A stretch of DNA of 64,000 bases from Okeania sp. SIO2B3 (GCF_010672525.1 NZ_JAAHGH010000002.1:204583-268582); one strand, 5' to 3'; counted from the stretch's first letter, positions 47,734 through 57,396 are shown. Translations and numbers: made by a program. Notes: generated by a model from the letters alone, not told the origin.

Positions 47734-48296
47734 CTGAAGAAGGAAGAAGGAAGAAGGCAGAAGGCAGAAGGCAGAAGGCAGAAGTTAACCCACCCCTAGC
47801 CCCTCCCAACCCACCCCTAACCCCTCCCAGGAGGGGAGGGGAAGTAGGGGGTTTGAGTAACCCTCCAAAAATATTTCGCCTTAAAAGGCGGGGTGGCGCG
47901 ACCCATATTATTTTGATCAGAAACTTCTGAAAATTTTGTGGGGAGTAGGGGAGTAGGGGAGCAGGTGAGTAGGGAGCAGGGGAGAAGAGAGAAAGAGCCA
48001 ATTTAGCTAAGTAAAACTACTTAAATTTTCAAAAAAATTTACTTTTCAATACATGATTTTTGAGGAAAAAGCCTCTCAAACACAAACACATAATTTGTTT
48101 ATTTTGTCAAGTTTAATCTTAAGAAAGATGTTTATAAAGCATAGGACTTTAGCCAGAGGTACTAATAACTGAAATGACAGTGGGGTATTCAACCCGCAAA
48201 AGAAAAGATAAAGTTATACTCCGGTATATTGTCTTATTTCTCAAATTCAGTTTTTGAGGTAGTATCAAATCAGAATAATCATCCAATGGGAAAACC
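47734..48296. other. Intergenic: purine tract and GC-rich cassettes
   Basis: A GAAGGAAGAAGG / GGCAGAA heptamer tract (47738-47782) directly after the DUF4335 stop, then two family F cassettes (47785-47845), a CGCCTTAAAAGGCGGGG palindrome (47878-47893) and a (GGGGAGTAG)n run (47940-47985). The rest is AT-rich without a gene. Confidence 0.65.
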
Positions 48297-49163
48297 GTGA
48301 GTAAATCTTCTCCCGACCGGACTCCTAATACTAGGTCTCCGGGCATGGGTTTATTAATACTATCGTTAATATTTCGATTTTTACTGCTGGTGGTAACTAG
48401 CGGTTTTTCCTGGGTTTTAGGAATGGCGATCGCTTTTCAATATCCTTCTACTACCCAAGAGATACCCATAGCAGAAAAATTACTCCGTGGTGTTAGAAGT
48501 ATAGTACTTCAGAAAAAGTTACCTCACTCCTCAAGGTCTACCCCCGCTTCTACTCCAGATATTATTATGCCTCAAGTTGAATTGACTGAGGCACAAAGAA
48601 AGGAATTACAAACAGAGCTTCAAAAGTTACAAACACAGTTAAATAGTTTAATTAGTCGTACCAGGAATTTAGAAAATCAACTGGGTGTGAGAAAATCGGA
48701 TGGAAATTTAGAGGCAAGATTGGACTTAATATCTCAACAGTTAGCTTTGCCTATCTCTGCTAGTAAGAATAAACAAGTAATAAATAAGCCTTCTCAGCCA
48801 GTTTTTAGTGAAAATACAATGATGGTTACTCTTCCTAGTGATGTTTTGTTTAAGTCTGGTAGTAATACAATTCGTTCTGAGGGAAGGTCAATTTTAGATA
48901 ATTTAATTGGTGAATTGAAAAATTATCCAGAAATGACAATTAGTGTTTCTGGTTATACTGATAATCTAGGTAAAATGAAGGTCAATCAGGAAAAATCATT
49001 TTTGCAGGCAGAAAGAGTGGCAGAATATTTCTCAAAAAGTATGGGCGATCGCTACCGTTTCTTGGTTATTGGTTATGGAGAATCTAGTCCTATAGTAGAA
49101 AATAATTCTAAAACTAATCGGCAACGTAATCGTCGAATTGAGGTTAAGATTCATCAAAAATAA
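48297..49163 (+). CDS. OmpA-like peptidoglycan-associated membrane protein
   Basis: 288 residues. The start is GTG at 48297 (MSKSSPDR...); the ATG 16 codons later is an alternative. One membrane segment is at about 18-48 (LLILSLIFRFLLLVVTSGFSWVLGMAIAF). A coiled-coil stalk (ELTEAQRKELQTELQKLQTQ...) and a C-terminal OmpA domain (VLFKSGSNTIRSEGRSIL, VSGYTDNLG, SFLQAERVAEYF, GYGESSPIVENNS, NRRIEVKI) follow. This domain binds peptidoglycan non-covalently, so the protein likely spans the plasma membrane with the domain in the periplasm, as in MotB-like or cell-envelope tethers. Confidence 0.88.
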   Translation: MSKSSPDRTPNTRSPGMGLLILSLIFRFLLLVVTSGFSWVLGMAIAFQYPSTTQEIPIAEKLLRGVRSIVLQKKLPHSSRSTPASTPDIIMPQVELTEAQRKELQTELQKLQTQLNSLISRTRNLENQLGVRKSDGNLEARLDLISQQLALPISASKNKQVINKPSQPVFSENTMMVTLPSDVLFKSGSNTIRSEGRSILDNLIGELKNYPEMTISVSGYTDNLGKMKVNQEKSFLQAERVAEYFSKSMGDRYRFLVIGYGESSPIVENNSKTNRQRNRRIEVKIHQK

Positions 49164-49662
49164 GGAATAAGGAAAAAGAAAGAAGGTAGAAGGAAGAAGG
49201 CAGAGGGAGGAGGATTAACGAAGTCAGAAGTCAGAAGTTATTTTTGTAATGGGGATTTAACAAAAATAATTGGGTCTTAAAAGGCGGGTTTTTAGACCCA
49301 ATTATTTTGATAAAGAATTGATAATTTGGCGTTGGTGCTTTTAGCTATGATTGTGCTTTAATGGCAGTTGCCTAATATTAACTGAAAAGCATTTTATATT
49401 TGGTAAAATTTAGGTTTCATAGCTTGATTCACCAACGCCGATAATTTATAGATAAGAATTGCTTTTATTTTCAGAAGGAAGAGGAAAGAGGGAAGAGGGA
49501 AGAGGGAAAAATTTTGCTTTGTCTGAGTTTTAAGCTTTTTTCTCTCTTGTCCTTCAAGTCTAGTCAGATCGAATTAGTCGGAGTAATATACAGCGCTTCC
49601 CGTTGTTATAAGGTACAATAAGTGGACTTTTGACAGGGTAAATATTTTTTGCTTGTTTCCCT

Positions 49663-49763
49663 ACTCCCGGACCTATCCGTGTATCCGTGCCATAATCAGT
49701 GTGAGCTACTCCCCCACTCCCGGACCTATCCGTGTATCCGTGCCATAATCAGTGTGAGCTACT
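49663..49763. repeat. Direct repeat of 48 bp (53-bp period) at the MFS gene 3' end
   Basis: ACTCCCGGACCTATCCGTGT then ATCCGTGCCATAATCAGTGT and GAGCTACT occurs at 49663-49710 and again at 49716-49763. The second copy overlaps the stop codon of the MFS gene, so the duplication began at the gene end. 49164-49660 is otherwise purine-tract and AT-rich spacer with an inverted family M fragment (about 49215-49262) and no gene. Confidence 0.85.
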
Positions 49764-51096
49764 GCATCAATACAGTTTGTTCAGTATTATCAGATTTAGT
49801 ATCAACTTCAAAGCGATCAGCATCAGGCAACTCTCTCTCTACCCGTCGTAACTCTGGAGTACGATAGGCGACTAATACTGCCCCAATATTCAATAGACCC
49901 ATCAATACAAATAATAAAGCCATTCCCCGGCCATCTCCAACTCCAATAATTCTTCCTACGCTACTTGCTAACATTCCATTTTCACTCATCAACGGCTTAA
50001 ACATAAACTCCACTAAAGGTGCTGCACTTAAGTGAGTAACTACTAATAAAGACTTTTCCATCATATTCTGCAACGCAAAAACTCTTCCTTGTAAATCTTG
50101 AGGTACTTTTTGTTGCCAAATAGTATGATTCAAACTAACAATAACTGCCCTAGAAAATAAATAGCCAAAACCGCCAATGGCAGCTAATACTACAGCAGTT
50201 TTAAATCCTCCTAAACATAAACATAATCCCTGAATAAATGCAAAGATTAAAATTCCCTCTATTCGACGCTTAGTACCTCCCCATAAACTTACTGCGACAC
50301 TACCTAACAACATTCCAATGCCACTAACAGACATTACTATTCCTAATTCTTTTTCAGAGGCAAAACTTAATACCATTGGCAAGAATAAAACTTGCAATAT
50401 TCCCGCACTTAGGTAAATAACACCAAAGAATATAGTCAGCTTCCGTAAACCAGAACGTATCACTACATAATTCCAACCTGAAACAACTTCCTGCCACAAC
50501 TCTTCAATACTTGTTTTACGTCTGGTAAATTTCTTTTCTCTTCTAGGGAATTTGATACTCAATAGAGTCAGCAAACCAAACAGATAAGTACCAAAATCTA
50601 CTAATAATACTCCGTGAAGATGAATTTTAAGAATCAACAACCCCGCTATACTTGGACCTAGTATTCTTGATGTTGCTATTGCACCTTGTACCATCCCATT
50701 AGCGCGACTCAGGTGTTGTATTGGTACAAGTTGAGGGATAGCAGAGGTATAAGCTGGCCATTGAAAAGCATTGCAGACAGAACTAATACCTACTGCTATA
50801 TAGATATGCCAAACTTGCAGTTGCCCCGAGAAGACCAATAACATTATTGCAAATGCTGTTACTCCGGTGATTGAGTCACTGACAATCATTACTCTACGCC
50901 GACTCCAGCGGTCTACCATTGCACCAGCAAATGGTGAAATGAAGAGACTAGGTAGATGAATGAATAAGGACAACAGAGCATAATGGGTAATTGAACCTGT
51001 TGTTTGATAAACCCATACTGCTAGAGCGAATTCACTCAGACTAGAACCGAATAGGGAAACAATTTGTCCCAACCATATAAATAAGAATGTTTGCAT
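49759..51096 (-). CDS. MFS transporter (DHA3-type efflux-like)
   Basis: A 445-residue major facilitator protein with about twelve membrane segments. It starts MQTFLFIWLGQIVSLFGSSL and has the cytoplasmic loop 2-3 signature GAMVDRWSRRRVMI and IPQLVPIQHLSRANGM, typical of the DHA3 group that includes macrolide and siderophore exporters. The substrate is unknown. The protein's last residues are encoded beside a duplicated 48-bp repeat. No biosynthetic cluster is adjacent. Confidence 0.88.
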   Translation of the reverse strand: MQTFLFIWLGQIVSLFGSSLSEFALAVWVYQTTGSITHYALLSLFIHLPSLFISPFAGAMVDRWSRRRVMIVSDSITGVTAFAIMLLVFSGQLQVWHIYIAVGISSVCNAFQWPAYTSAIPQLVPIQHLSRANGMVQGAIATSRILGPSIAGLLILKIHLHGVLLVDFGTYLFGLLTLLSIKFPRREKKFTRRKTSIEELWQEVVSGWNYVVIRSGLRKLTIFFGVIYLSAGILQVLFLPMVLSFASEKELGIVMSVSGIGMLLGSVAVSLWGGTKRRIEGILIFAFIQGLCLCLGGFKTAVVLAAIGGFGYLFSRAVIVSLNHTIWQQKVPQDLQGRVFALQNMMEKSLLVVTHLSAAPLVEFMFKPLMSENGMLASSVGRIIGVGDGRGMALLFVLMGLLNIGAVLVAYRTPELRRVERELPDADRFEVDTKSDNTEQTVLMQ

Positions 51097-51738
51097 AACC
51101 TTGAGTTGCTAGAGGAATGAAAATAGAATGAAATAGCATTGATTCAGTAAACTTTTTAATACTTAATTATAACTTTAACAGACTAAAGTTATCGGATTAA
51201 GTATGTACGAATCTGTTGATTTTTTTGATGACTGCTACAGCTATTAAAAATTTCGTTTTTGCCCGTATCGATTAATTTTCTGCTAGCTATTCAAGTAGAT
51301 TTACCTAATTAAGTTAATAACTACAATTATTTTGTTTATTAGGTTTTTTAACTAATAGTATCTCTTAGTATCTCTATTTACTTTAACTGGATATTTTTTA
51401 AGTAGCTTAAAGATTATATTGTCTTAATATTTTTATAAGTAAGTTTTATCAAATATTTTCTGTAATACTATTGTTTAAAGGAATTCAAGAAGTATTGTTG
51501 CAAAAGACACAAAAAAATATAGAAAATTCCATAGATATTTCAGGATATAATTTTGAGAAAAACAATCAGAATGTTATTTAAGTTAATTCATATATACAAA
51601 GTTAACTTTTGGGAAAAACTGGAGAAATTTTTCAAGTAAATTTAGATTAGGGTGGGGTTGAAGACAATTATCTGTAGTTAATATCAAATTTTAAGTAGTT
51701 TCTCCTTGAGATTTTTCTCTATTCCAAATGTCTATAAT
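51097..51738. other. Intergenic, nothing recognised
   Basis: Strongly AT-rich with frequent stops in all frames and no clear hairpins. It is the 5' region of the MFS gene. Confidence 0.6.
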
Positions 51739-52024
51739 TAGGGTTTGCGCTTCACTAGTCTTTTAGTAGGGGTAGGAGATAGGAGACAACCCACCCCTCG
51801 CCCCTCCCCCTCCCAGGGGGGGAAGACAGGAGATAGGAGAAATGGCTCGGGAGCGAGGAGGTAGGAGTAAGAATTGTCAATTTGGGATTTTTCTGCCCAA
51901 CTATGCGCCTAAAATACAAGCCACCCATGAGCATCAACAGCTGAAAAATTTGCACTGCAATTCGACCCCAAAAAGGTACTTTTCTTTATCTATCAATGCT
52001 TTTAGATTTAATCAGCCAGTCCTA
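51739..52024. mobile_element. Family A element
   Basis: TAGGGTTTGCGCTTCACTAG to TTTTAGATTTAATCAGCCAG, the closest relative of the copy at 29769-30044, including the GTCTTTTAGTAGGGG end, the CCCAGGGGGGGAAG cassette and GCGAGGAGGTAGGAG. The right end is slightly degraded (TCCTA instead of ACCCTA). Confidence 0.7.
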
Positions 52025-52508
52025 ATTAGGATAGTTATACCAATTTGGTAAGTATTTACTACAAAAAAAAGCATCGATATTATTAGTTATATATGCCTAT
52101 TTTTCTTCTTTTTCAGTATGAGAATTGCTATAGCAATCCTATTTTATTTGTGTATAAACATCTTACCGCTTTTAGGGAACAGGAAACAGGGAACATATGG
52201 GAGTTTCAGTTTTTTTATCTACTTTTTGATTACCCGCAACTTATTTAGGATTGCTATATAAGTAGTAAAAGTAAATTAATTGTATATTTGATTGTTAACT
52301 TAAATCAGTAGGAAAAATTATTTTTAGTTCCACTGGTAAGGCATACAAGTATATTTTTTTCCATAGGTTACCAATCCAACAGTTCTCCTACTAGATTTAC
52401 AAGTGTAAGTGTTAAATTAATTTTGCACCGATAGTTATCTTTTTTTGATATGAGATGTTTTTTAGCTAAAAAAAACCAACTTAACTAGAGTTTATGAAGT
52501 TTTTTATC

Positions 52509-53017
52509 TTATACCATTTCTCCATGAAGCTTCGCTTAATCAAAGATAACAGCTATTAGTAAAATTCAGGTTTTGGTAAGAATTATTAAGCGCATTTTTA
52601 CAGATAAATGGTATTATCTTATTGAACCAATATTAGGCTGTATTAAGATTTGAATAAAATTCAAGGTAGTCCTGCGGAACGTAATAGTAGATGGGGATGA
52701 ACAACGGCGCTTCATGGGAGCAAGATAAGAGCAAGGGAGCAAGATTTTCCCACTGCTTTTGTCCTTGACCAAAATAATTACAATAGACCACTATTACAAT
52801 GCACTACCACCAAATTAAAGAAGCAAAAGTTGATGACTGATATGTTTCGTTACTAATTTTTATCTTTGTTCCTTTGGGTTTAATATTCTGCACCTGATGA
52901 GCAGTGTTTATACCAATTCTCCATGAAGTTGTGCTTAATAAAAGATAACAGCTATTAGTAAAATTCAGGTTTTGGTAAGAATTATTAAGCACATTGTTAC
53001 AGAGAAATGGTATTATA
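52509..53017. repeat. Two copies of a 110-bp inverted-ended repeat (family J)
   Basis: Copies at 52509-52618 and 52908-53017 share TATACCATTTCTCCATGAAG, AAAGATAACAGCTATTAGTA, AATTCAGGTTTTGGTAAG and end AAATGGTATTAT, with inverted ends ATACCATTTCT/AGAAATGGTAT. The 52025-53103 spacer otherwise has no gene; a short GGGAGCAAGAT repeat lies near 52707-52745, and a pyrimidine heptamer tract ends it. Confidence 0.65.
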
Positions 53018-53103
53018 ATTAGTTGGAGTTATCAGACACAAAGTGGTAGGTCGTTGACTGTCCACATCCACTTCTTCCTTCTTCCTTCTTCTTTCTTCCT
53101 TCT

Positions 53104-54327
53104 TCAAGAGACTTGAGTAATTTGCTCTTGCCAAATTTTCACTAGGTTAGCGACTGCATTATCCCAACTATATTTAACAACAGATTCTTGGGCATTAATA
53201 CCCATTTGAATCCGTAGATTACTATCTTCTATTAATAGCTTCAATTTCTCACAAAAGTTTTCCTGATTTCTTGGTGTAAATAATAAACCATTCCATCCAT
53301 CTTGAATATTTTCCACGACTCCTCCTGCTTGAGGAGCAACTACTGGAATACTTGCGGCAAAAGCTTCTAATACTGTTAAACCTCTGGTTTCTTTTTCTGA
53401 AGCTGTGACATGAAAATCGCTATTTTTCAAAATATTAGGTATATTTTCTGGAGGTACTCTACCTAATAAATATACATTTTTTGTCAGTTTAGTTAATCTA
53501 TTTGATATTTCGTCGCGCATCGGACCGTCACCAACGATTATTATGGCAATATTTTCTAGATTTACTAATTGCTGAAGTTTGGTAAAAGCATCTAAGGTAA
53601 ATTGCCAACCTTTATCTTCGGTTAATCTGCCTAAAAAAACTATTTTTACTTTGTTGGTTAAATTAGGAATTTGATAATTTGATTCCCAAAAATTAGTTGT
53701 TATTGTGGCTGACTCAAATTTTTCCATGTCAAAACCATGAAAATTGGTATATTTGACGTTTTTGATACCCATATTCACAATTTTTTGATAGGTGACACTG
53801 CTAGAAACCAAGGTTAAGTCATATTGGTTGTAAATAGAAACAAAACTTTTTTCAAAGATTAATTTCAACATCAAGTTAATTCCTTTTGGCAAAGGTAAAA
53901 AATCTTCAAAATAGTCTAAAAAATTAGTTCTGAAAGTACAAACACAGGGAATATTATTTTTTCGAGCAAATTCGATGCCAGCTAAACGAAAAAAAGCAAA
54001 AAATAACCTTTCTGGTTCATCTACATGAATAATTTCCGGCTGAAATTTTTCTAATTCTCGGCGGACTATTTTATAAGTATTAAATCCCACATTTCTCTCA
54101 AAATCTAGGAATGGCGTACTGGGTAAATTAATGATTTGAACTCCAGGAAAAATATTACCTGTATAATCCTTCCAATTAGGATACAAATGAGCAAGGGGAC
54201 TATAGTCTGGGCAAAATAATAAAACTTGATGTCCGAATTGACTTAGTTTTTGGACTCGGTAAAAACCACTGACAGTTACTCCATCTAATACAGGTAAAAA
54301 TCCAGAGGCAATAATAGCAATTTTCAT
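53104..54327 (-). CDS. GT4-family glycosyltransferase
   Basis: A 407-residue GT-B fold enzyme. The N-terminal Rossmann half begins MKIAIIASGFLPVLDGVTVS. The C-terminal half has KIVFLGRLTEDKGWQ, AIIIVGDGPMRDE, LLGRVPPENIPNIL and the E-x7-E signature EKETRGLTVLEAF, then PQAGGVVE. It transfers a sugar from a nucleotide donor, likely in envelope polysaccharide or glycolipid synthesis; the acceptor is unknown. It stands alone, so it is not in a visible polysaccharide cluster. A GAAGGAAGAAGG / GAAGTAA tract lies just upstream of the start. Confidence 0.9.
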   Translation of the reverse strand: MKIAIIASGFLPVLDGVTVSGFYRVQKLSQFGHQVLLFCPDYSPLAHLYPNWKDYTGNIFPGVQIINLPSTPFLDFERNVGFNTYKIVRRELEKFQPEIIHVDEPERLFFAFFRLAGIEFARKNNIPCVCTFRTNFLDYFEDFLPLPKGINLMLKLIFEKSFVSIYNQYDLTLVSSSVTYQKIVNMGIKNVKYTNFHGFDMEKFESATITTNFWESNYQIPNLTNKVKIVFLGRLTEDKGWQFTLDAFTKLQQLVNLENIAIIIVGDGPMRDEISNRLTKLTKNVYLLGRVPPENIPNILKNSDFHVTASEKETRGLTVLEAFAASIPVVAPQAGGVVENIQDGWNGLLFTPRNQENFCEKLKLLIEDSNLRIQMGINAQESVVKYSWDNAVANLVKIWQEQITQVS

Positions 54328-54332
54328 AAATT

Positions 54333-54411
54333 CAGGAAGAAGGAAGAAGGAAGAAGGAAGAAGTAAGAAGTAAGAAGTAAGAAGTAAGAAGTAAGAAGTA
54401 AGAAGTAAGCT
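54333..54411. repeat. Heptamer tandem tract (GAAGGAA then GAAGTAA)
   Basis: GAAGGAA units grade into at least seven perfect GAAGTAA units, showing heptamer slippage with a drifted unit. It is immediately upstream of the glycosyltransferase start codon. Confidence 0.8.
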
Positions 54412-54431
54412 AAATCTTAAGTTTCTGCTAA

Positions 54432-54569
54432 TTATTGTTCAAAAAGAGATTCTAAATTACGATATCCACTAACTACTCTCACAATTTGAACACCATTATC
54501 TATTAAACGATAGTTTAGGTTTGTTAAAGTCAAAAGACCTCGATTACTATGAAGATCAAAAAGAACTTT
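54432..54569 (-). pseudogene. C-terminal fragment of a RelE/ParE-type toxin
   Basis: The open 45-codon stretch reads VLFDLHSNRGLLTL, NYRLIDNGVQIVRVVSGYRN and LESLFEQ, then stop. NYR(L/V)xxNGVxIxRVVSGYRDLESLF is the C-terminus of ParE-like ribosome-independent or gyrase toxins of type II toxin-antitoxin systems. An in-frame stop lies directly upstream, and no N-terminal half or antitoxin is present. A dead toxin remnant, too short for routine gene calling. Confidence 0.7.
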
Positions 54570-54912
54570 TCAGGGAACATTGTTTAAGCTGCCTGAAATC
54601 CTTAGATATTGATAATTCAGATACCTACAGGCTAGAAAATAAACTTCTATAATTTTTAGCCCCTATCCCATATCCAAAAAAAAATTGAGGCTATTTACAG
54701 ATAATATTAAACTTACACACAAAGTTATTAAAAATGATTATAAAATCAAAAGTACATAATAATCAAAGTTTGTTTTTTTCACTTTTACTTGACTTGAAAA
54801 AAAGTAGAGTGTGTTAGGAAGTTTAGTTGCAAAAAATAGATAATTTAGTAATATTTTCAGCCGTAACGCACCGCACTTATAAATTGATAAAGTTTGGTTT
54901 CTTTTGATCGCA

Positions 54913-55116
54913 TTATTGTTTATGATTCAATTTTGATTGAAAAATTGCCTCAATTTCTTCTCTATCAATTTCTGATGGTGGAGGATACTTAAAATTTTCC
55001 GTTTTGCGACTTATTAATAGTTCCAATGCTTGGCTAAATTTTTCTTCATCATTACGATTTTCTGAAAGATATTGACGAAGTTCTTGATTCTTCATTTGCG
55101 AAAGTGATTTGTTCAT
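54913..55116 (-). CDS. DUF6887-like small protein (partner of a DUF6888 remnant)
   Basis: 67 residues: MNKSLSQMKNQELRQYLSEN-RNDEEKF, then KYPPPSEIDREEIEAIF. The 'LKxLRxYVLENRxDEEAF...YPSP' plan is that of DUF6887, small cyanobacterial proteins encoded next to DUF6888. The gene start overlaps the stop of the upstream fragment (ATGA), the arrangement of a coupled two-gene unit. The pair's function is unknown; its size and coupling recall toxin-antitoxin pairs, which is only an analogy. Confidence 0.7.
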   Translation of the reverse strand: MNKSLSQMKNQELRQYLSENRNDEEKFSQALELLISRKTENFKYPPPSEIDREEIEAIFQSKLNHKQ

Positions 55117-55243
55117 ATTTCAAAATCCCAATTTCCATCTTGGCTGATTACAATTTCTAAACCATCATTCATTCAGGCTAAAATGTAAATTATTTTTAGT
55201 TTTTGGTCATAACGAAATAAATTTATGGATTGATAAAGATTAG
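55113..55243 (-). pseudogene. Truncated DUF6888-like gene with internal stop
   Basis: The minus strand reads NLYQSINLFRYDQKLKIIYI-LA, then TGA (55173-55175), then MNDGLEIVISQDGNWDFEI and stop. 'INLFRYDxRxxxIYILAGxxxxIEIxIxxDGxWxF' is the DUF6888 pattern with the stop replacing a Gly codon (GGA to TGA fits one change). The 5' part is cut off exactly where a family B element begins (55244), so insertion removed the start. Confidence 0.68.
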
Positions 55244-55425
55244 GTAAGCATTGAGCCGTCAGCTATCAGAAGAGTGCTTTTAGTCAGTGATAAAAGCAAT
55301 ATTTAATTGAGAAACGAAAAATATGACTACAAAAGTCAGCTCCAAAGTCTATATTCATTTAAACCCGATCCTTAAACACAAAATGTTATTGCTGAGAGCT
55401 GATGGCTAATAGCTGAATGCTTACA
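55244..55425. mobile_element. Family B element truncating the DUF6888 gene
   Basis: GGTAAGCATTGAGCCGTCAG to AGCTGAATGCTTACA, 182 bp. It shares AAAAGCAATATTTAATTG and ACAAAAGT..GCTCC with the copy at 4223-4475. It replaces the 5' end of the DUF6888-like gene. 55426-55594 is spacer. Confidence 0.68.
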
Positions 55426-55594
55426 AGATTAGATAGTAACTGACAAATAAAAATTGCAGTTTATTTTTGTTTATCTGTGGGCAATAATTAACTCCTTATT
55501 ATTAAAGCAGGGTGTTACCTTTGATTAACAAACTCTACTTGACTGACACTTTAGCTAACTTAGTCAACCCTGAAGCTTTATTAGCAGTTTGGTT

Positions 55595-55894
55595 TCAAAT
55601 AGATAGTAAATTATCATGTACTTCTTTGATTAACTTTTTTGTTAATTCTGGTTCTTCAACTATTACCTTCCAATAAAACTGATGCTTTTCGTTTAACTGC
55701 ATCCTGATATATCCAAATGGGAAACCTACCCACATACTTAGTTCATTAAACATGGCAATAGGATCTTTTGTCATATTGTCAAATAGTTTTAGTTTTCGAT
55801 CTTCTGGGTAAAAATGTAAAGCCTGTACAGCCCAATGTATTTTTTCCTCAATGATTTTTCTATCATCATTCATATATCTGTGACATAAAGCCAT
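55595..55894 (-). CDS. Hypothetical protein, C-terminal half of a gene split by an 8-bp duplication
   Basis: 99 residues (MALCHRYMNDDRKIIEEKIH..., LHFYPEDRKLKLFDNM, FGYIRMQLNEKHQFYWKVIV). The start ATG overlaps the stop of the upstream frame (TGATG). Removing one copy of a tandem 8-mer (TATACATC twice, about 55898-55916) fuses the two frames into KDLYICLLMALCHRY, so this is most likely the second half of one about 210-residue gene. No family recognised; acidic, helical, no membrane segment. Confidence 0.6.
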   Translation of the reverse strand: MALCHRYMNDDRKIIEEKIHWAVQALHFYPEDRKLKLFDNMTKDPIAMFNELSMWVGFPFGYIRMQLNEKHQFYWKVIVEEPELTKKLIKEVHDNLLSI

Positions 55895-56235
55895 CAGTAA
55901 ACAGATGTATAGATGTATAGATCTTTATATTGCCATTCAAACAATTGTCCAAAATTAAGTCCTATAGAAAATCCATTGAAACTGTTCACAACAGAAAGCG
56001 CAGAACGCTTAAACAACTCATGTGCACTTTCGAGATGCACTAACGCACGATTAAGAGCTTTTCCCTGATCGGCAAATGAATTTAAATTCTTAAAAATGTT
56101 TGATGCTGCAATTAACTCAGCATCCCCAACTTCTGAGAGAACTTTGCCTAACACATCACCTTCAATAAATTGTTTCAGTGCTGGTAAAGTTTTAGATACT
56201 GTCAGGAGATTTTCAAAAGACAAGAAGTCAGACAT
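55894..56235 (-). CDS. Hypothetical protein, N-terminal half of a gene split by an 8-bp duplication
   Basis: 113 residues starting MSDFLSFENLLTVSKTLPAL, then LIAASNIFKNLNSFADQG and ALVHLESAHELFKRSA, ending WQYKDLYIYTSVY after an 8-bp duplication shifts the frame. The helical N-terminal half resembles effector-associated or coiled regions but matches nothing I know. Start ATG at 56235 is preceded by AAAAAAGCTT. As two pieces they could still be translated in a coupled way through TGATG. Confidence 0.6.
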   Translation of the reverse strand: MSDFLSFENLLTVSKTLPALKQFIEGDVLGKVLSEVGDAELIAASNIFKNLNSFADQGKALNRALVHLESAHELFKRSALSVVNSFNGFSIGLNFGQLFEWQYKDLYIYTSVY

Positions 56236-56517
56236 AAGCTTTTTTCTGAACCTATAGATTTGAATTATTTTGTATAGGAGTATGTGTACTCTAGCTTGTA
56301 ATTATATCCTACTTTAAAAGTAGGGTGATTTAGGGAATTTAGTTGAAAAAAATAGATAATTTAGAAATATTTTTACTCGTCACACACCTGATAGATTAAA
56401 AATAGTTTTTTTTCTTTTGATCGAGAGTTTTGGTTAATAATGGTTTAGTTTTTTTTGTAGATAGATAGTAGGTTAAATTTCATTAACGCACTATACTAAA
56501 CTACCTAATAAAAAAAA

Positions 56518-56730
56518 TCACCAAATAATTTCCTGCATCAGTTGTTCTTCATTAAAAGCTTGACACTTAGCTTTTTCAAACTCTTTTTATGCTTCTTAAA
56601 TATCTCTAATTTTTTCTGTTCTATATCGTTATCGCAGACTATTTCTTGACATCTCCATTCAATTTTCTTGATATTCTGGATAAATTTCATCTACCACTTC
56701 TAAGATTTTCAGAAAAGTTATTATTGTCAT
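56518..56730 (-). pseudogene. Decayed small ORF of unknown family
   Basis: The minus strand begins MTIITFLKILEVVDEIYPEY-QEN, then a stop, and continues in shifted frames as MSQEIVCDNDIEQKKLEIF-KKH and KEFEKAKCQAFNEEQLMQEI-IW before a final stop. Joining the three frames gives one about 70-residue charged helical protein. At least two frame changes and one stop are needed, so it is dead. No family recognised. The surrounding 56236-56517 is AT-rich and contains a repeat of sequence near 54815-54912 (GATAATTTAG..AATATTTT). Confidence 0.45.
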
Positions 56731-57159
56731 TATCTTTTTTCCCTTTTCCATCATCTTGTTATGTCTCTGATGATAATTTCAGATTTATCAAAAGTTTTAC
56801 TTATTAATCTAAGCTTTTATGATAGAACATTTTAAAGATTGTCATCAACCTCTGACAAAAATCTGACAAAAAATCGCCAAAAATCCTGAAACTCCTAAAC
56901 ATAGTTTCAATGGTTTCAGCCTTATTTTTCAAATTATGTGATCTTGTATACTTAGTGTATAATCTATAGCTCTTTTATTACCTAATAAAATTTTAAAGCC
57001 TGAAATACCTATAAATTCGTTGTTTAAACCAGCGGTCGCCTCATTTTCGTTTGAGGATAGCGATCTAATTTTTCCAACTTCCTCTAATAGTGATTTGACC
57101 TATTTAGAACTATGTGGTAAGCATTAAAAACTTATCAATACAATTGAAAAAATCCTCAA

Positions 57160-57396
57160 ATCGCTAAATACTCAACAATACTAGATATCCTAAACGCTCG
57201 CTCACAAAATCTACCGAATCAAATTGCTTATACATTTTTGCCAGATGGAGAAACCAAATCTGGAAGCTTAACTTATCAACAATTAGACACACAAGTACGA
57301 GCGATCGCTGCCCACCTCTAATCATTCATCAGTCTAGGAGACCAAATATTAGTTGAGTTGTTTATCCCTACACTGCTAGGTCATTTCAGTTATCAC
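57160..57396 (+). pseudogene. Truncated duplicate of the fatty acyl-AMP ligase 5' end
   Basis: It reads KYSTILDILNARSQNLPNQI, AYTFLPDGETKSGSLTYQQL and DTQVRAIAAHL, then a stop, and continues as recognisable ligase sequence for a few more codons before similarity ends. It matches the first about 85 codons of the intact gene at 58102. The start codon is changed from ATG to ATC (57160-57162). The similarity extends upstream to about 56775, matching 57720-58101, so a promoter-plus-5'-gene segment of at least 600 bp was duplicated and then decayed. Confidence 0.85.

Noticed and set aside
49759-51096. A siderophore exporter role for the MFS gene
   Set aside because: Fold and signature allow it, but there is no siderophore or macrolide gene nearby to support a substrate.
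53104-54327. Sulfolipid synthase SqdX
   Set aside because: The overall GT4 fold fits, but the N-terminal block differs from what I expect for SqdX and sqdB is not adjacent, so only the family is claimed.
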